From Candidatus Gottesmanbacteria bacterium (GTDB lineage Bacteria > Patescibacteriota > Microgenomatia > JACPZF01), in contig JACPZF010000020.1 of NCBI GenBank assembly GCA_016195615.1, positions 1-11,837 of the forward strand: DNA of 11,837 nt, given 5' to 3'. The notes beneath the pieces were generated by a model. It saw nothing but the letters and a program-made list of their open reading frames with translations. It was not told where the DNA came from and ran no database searches. Made by a program: the position numbers and the translations under genes. Within the stretch, counting starts at the first letter, position 1; every line of letters begins with the position of its first letter. Below, one piece after another: positions 11,677-11,837 of this stretch.

Positions 11677-11685
11677 ATTGTAACA
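11677..11685 (-). promoter_or_regulatory. Extended -10 promoter of the DUF5678/protease operon
   Basis: Minus strand TG-T-TACAAT (11685-11677), 8 nt before the ATG at 11668. A second possible promoter uses the TTGACT inside the 127-bp repeat (11729-11724) with a poor -10 (TAGTAT) 16 nt on. The extended -10 is preferred. Confidence 0.55.
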
Positions 11686-11710
11686 CAAATGGCAAAGAGA
11701 AATACTAATC

Positions 11711-11837
11711 AATTAATACTATAAGTCAAATTTAGACTGGTTAAAAGATTAACAACCATCATCCACCTTCGTCCTATGGACTTCGGCGGATGTGGGATTC
11801 TAAAACTCTCCGACTTCGTCGGATCGTTAAGAATCCC
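11711..11837. repeat. 127-bp direct repeat, copy at the window end
   Basis: All 127 bases match 10750-10876, including the two hairpin structures and the TTGACT hexamer. The match runs to the last base of the window, so its true right boundary is unknown. Confidence 0.95.

Overview
The window reads like part of a small, AT-rich genome of a Candidate Phyla Radiation (Patescibacteria, Microgenomates-like) bacterium. This is an inference from several traits: in-frame palindromic elements of the HPE(L)VxGS...NKFGMT type, large YfhO/PTPS-related and GT-C membrane proteins, a surface protein ending in a W-x-E-x-A-P tail, and a DUF5678/retropepsin gene pair. TGA and TAA are used as ordinary stops, so nothing suggests UGA recoding. 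Every supportable gene is on the minus strand, so the biological order runs from high to low coordinates. No rRNA, tRNA, CRISPR array or insertion sequence was seen.

From the right: 10750-11837 holds a cassette bounded by two identical 127-bp direct repeats (10750-10876 and 11711-11837, the latter ending exactly at the window end). Inside are a DUF5678-type small protein (11459-11668), an overlapping retropepsin-like aspartic protease (11085-11462), a terminator, and a compact unit missed by ORF-length cutoffs: a near-consensus promoter, a 21-codon leaderless ORF (10914-10979) for a small hydrophobic peptide, and a strong intrinsic terminator starting at its stop codon. Next is a large 898-aa protein of unknown function (8019-10715), whose promoter -35 lies inside the repeat. 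A consensus promoter and a 124-bp inverted repeat (7828-7951) then precede a tightly packed surface operon: two small membrane-anchored paralogues (7389-7817 and 6919-7392) and a 712-aa secreted, cysteine-rich, multidomain surface protein (4780-6918).

The left part encodes envelope functions and shows decay. It has a single-pass membrane protein split by a frameshift (4745-4208), an intact GT-C glycosyltransferase fused to an NPCBM carbohydrate-binding domain (2254-4170), a YfhO/PTPS-related membrane protein broken into three frames (2215-316), and a BrnT/DUF497 toxin remnant that keeps a very good promoter (119-217).

Two architectural themes stand out. First, at least five promoters place the -10 box 6-9 nt from the ATG, implying leaderless mRNAs; an internal cistron has a Shine-Dalgarno instead. 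Second, palindromic elements and degenerate 9-bp repeats (consensus near ANTTAGGGN) are embedded in coding sequence, several in-frame, and two reading-frame breaks coincide with or lie near such repeats.
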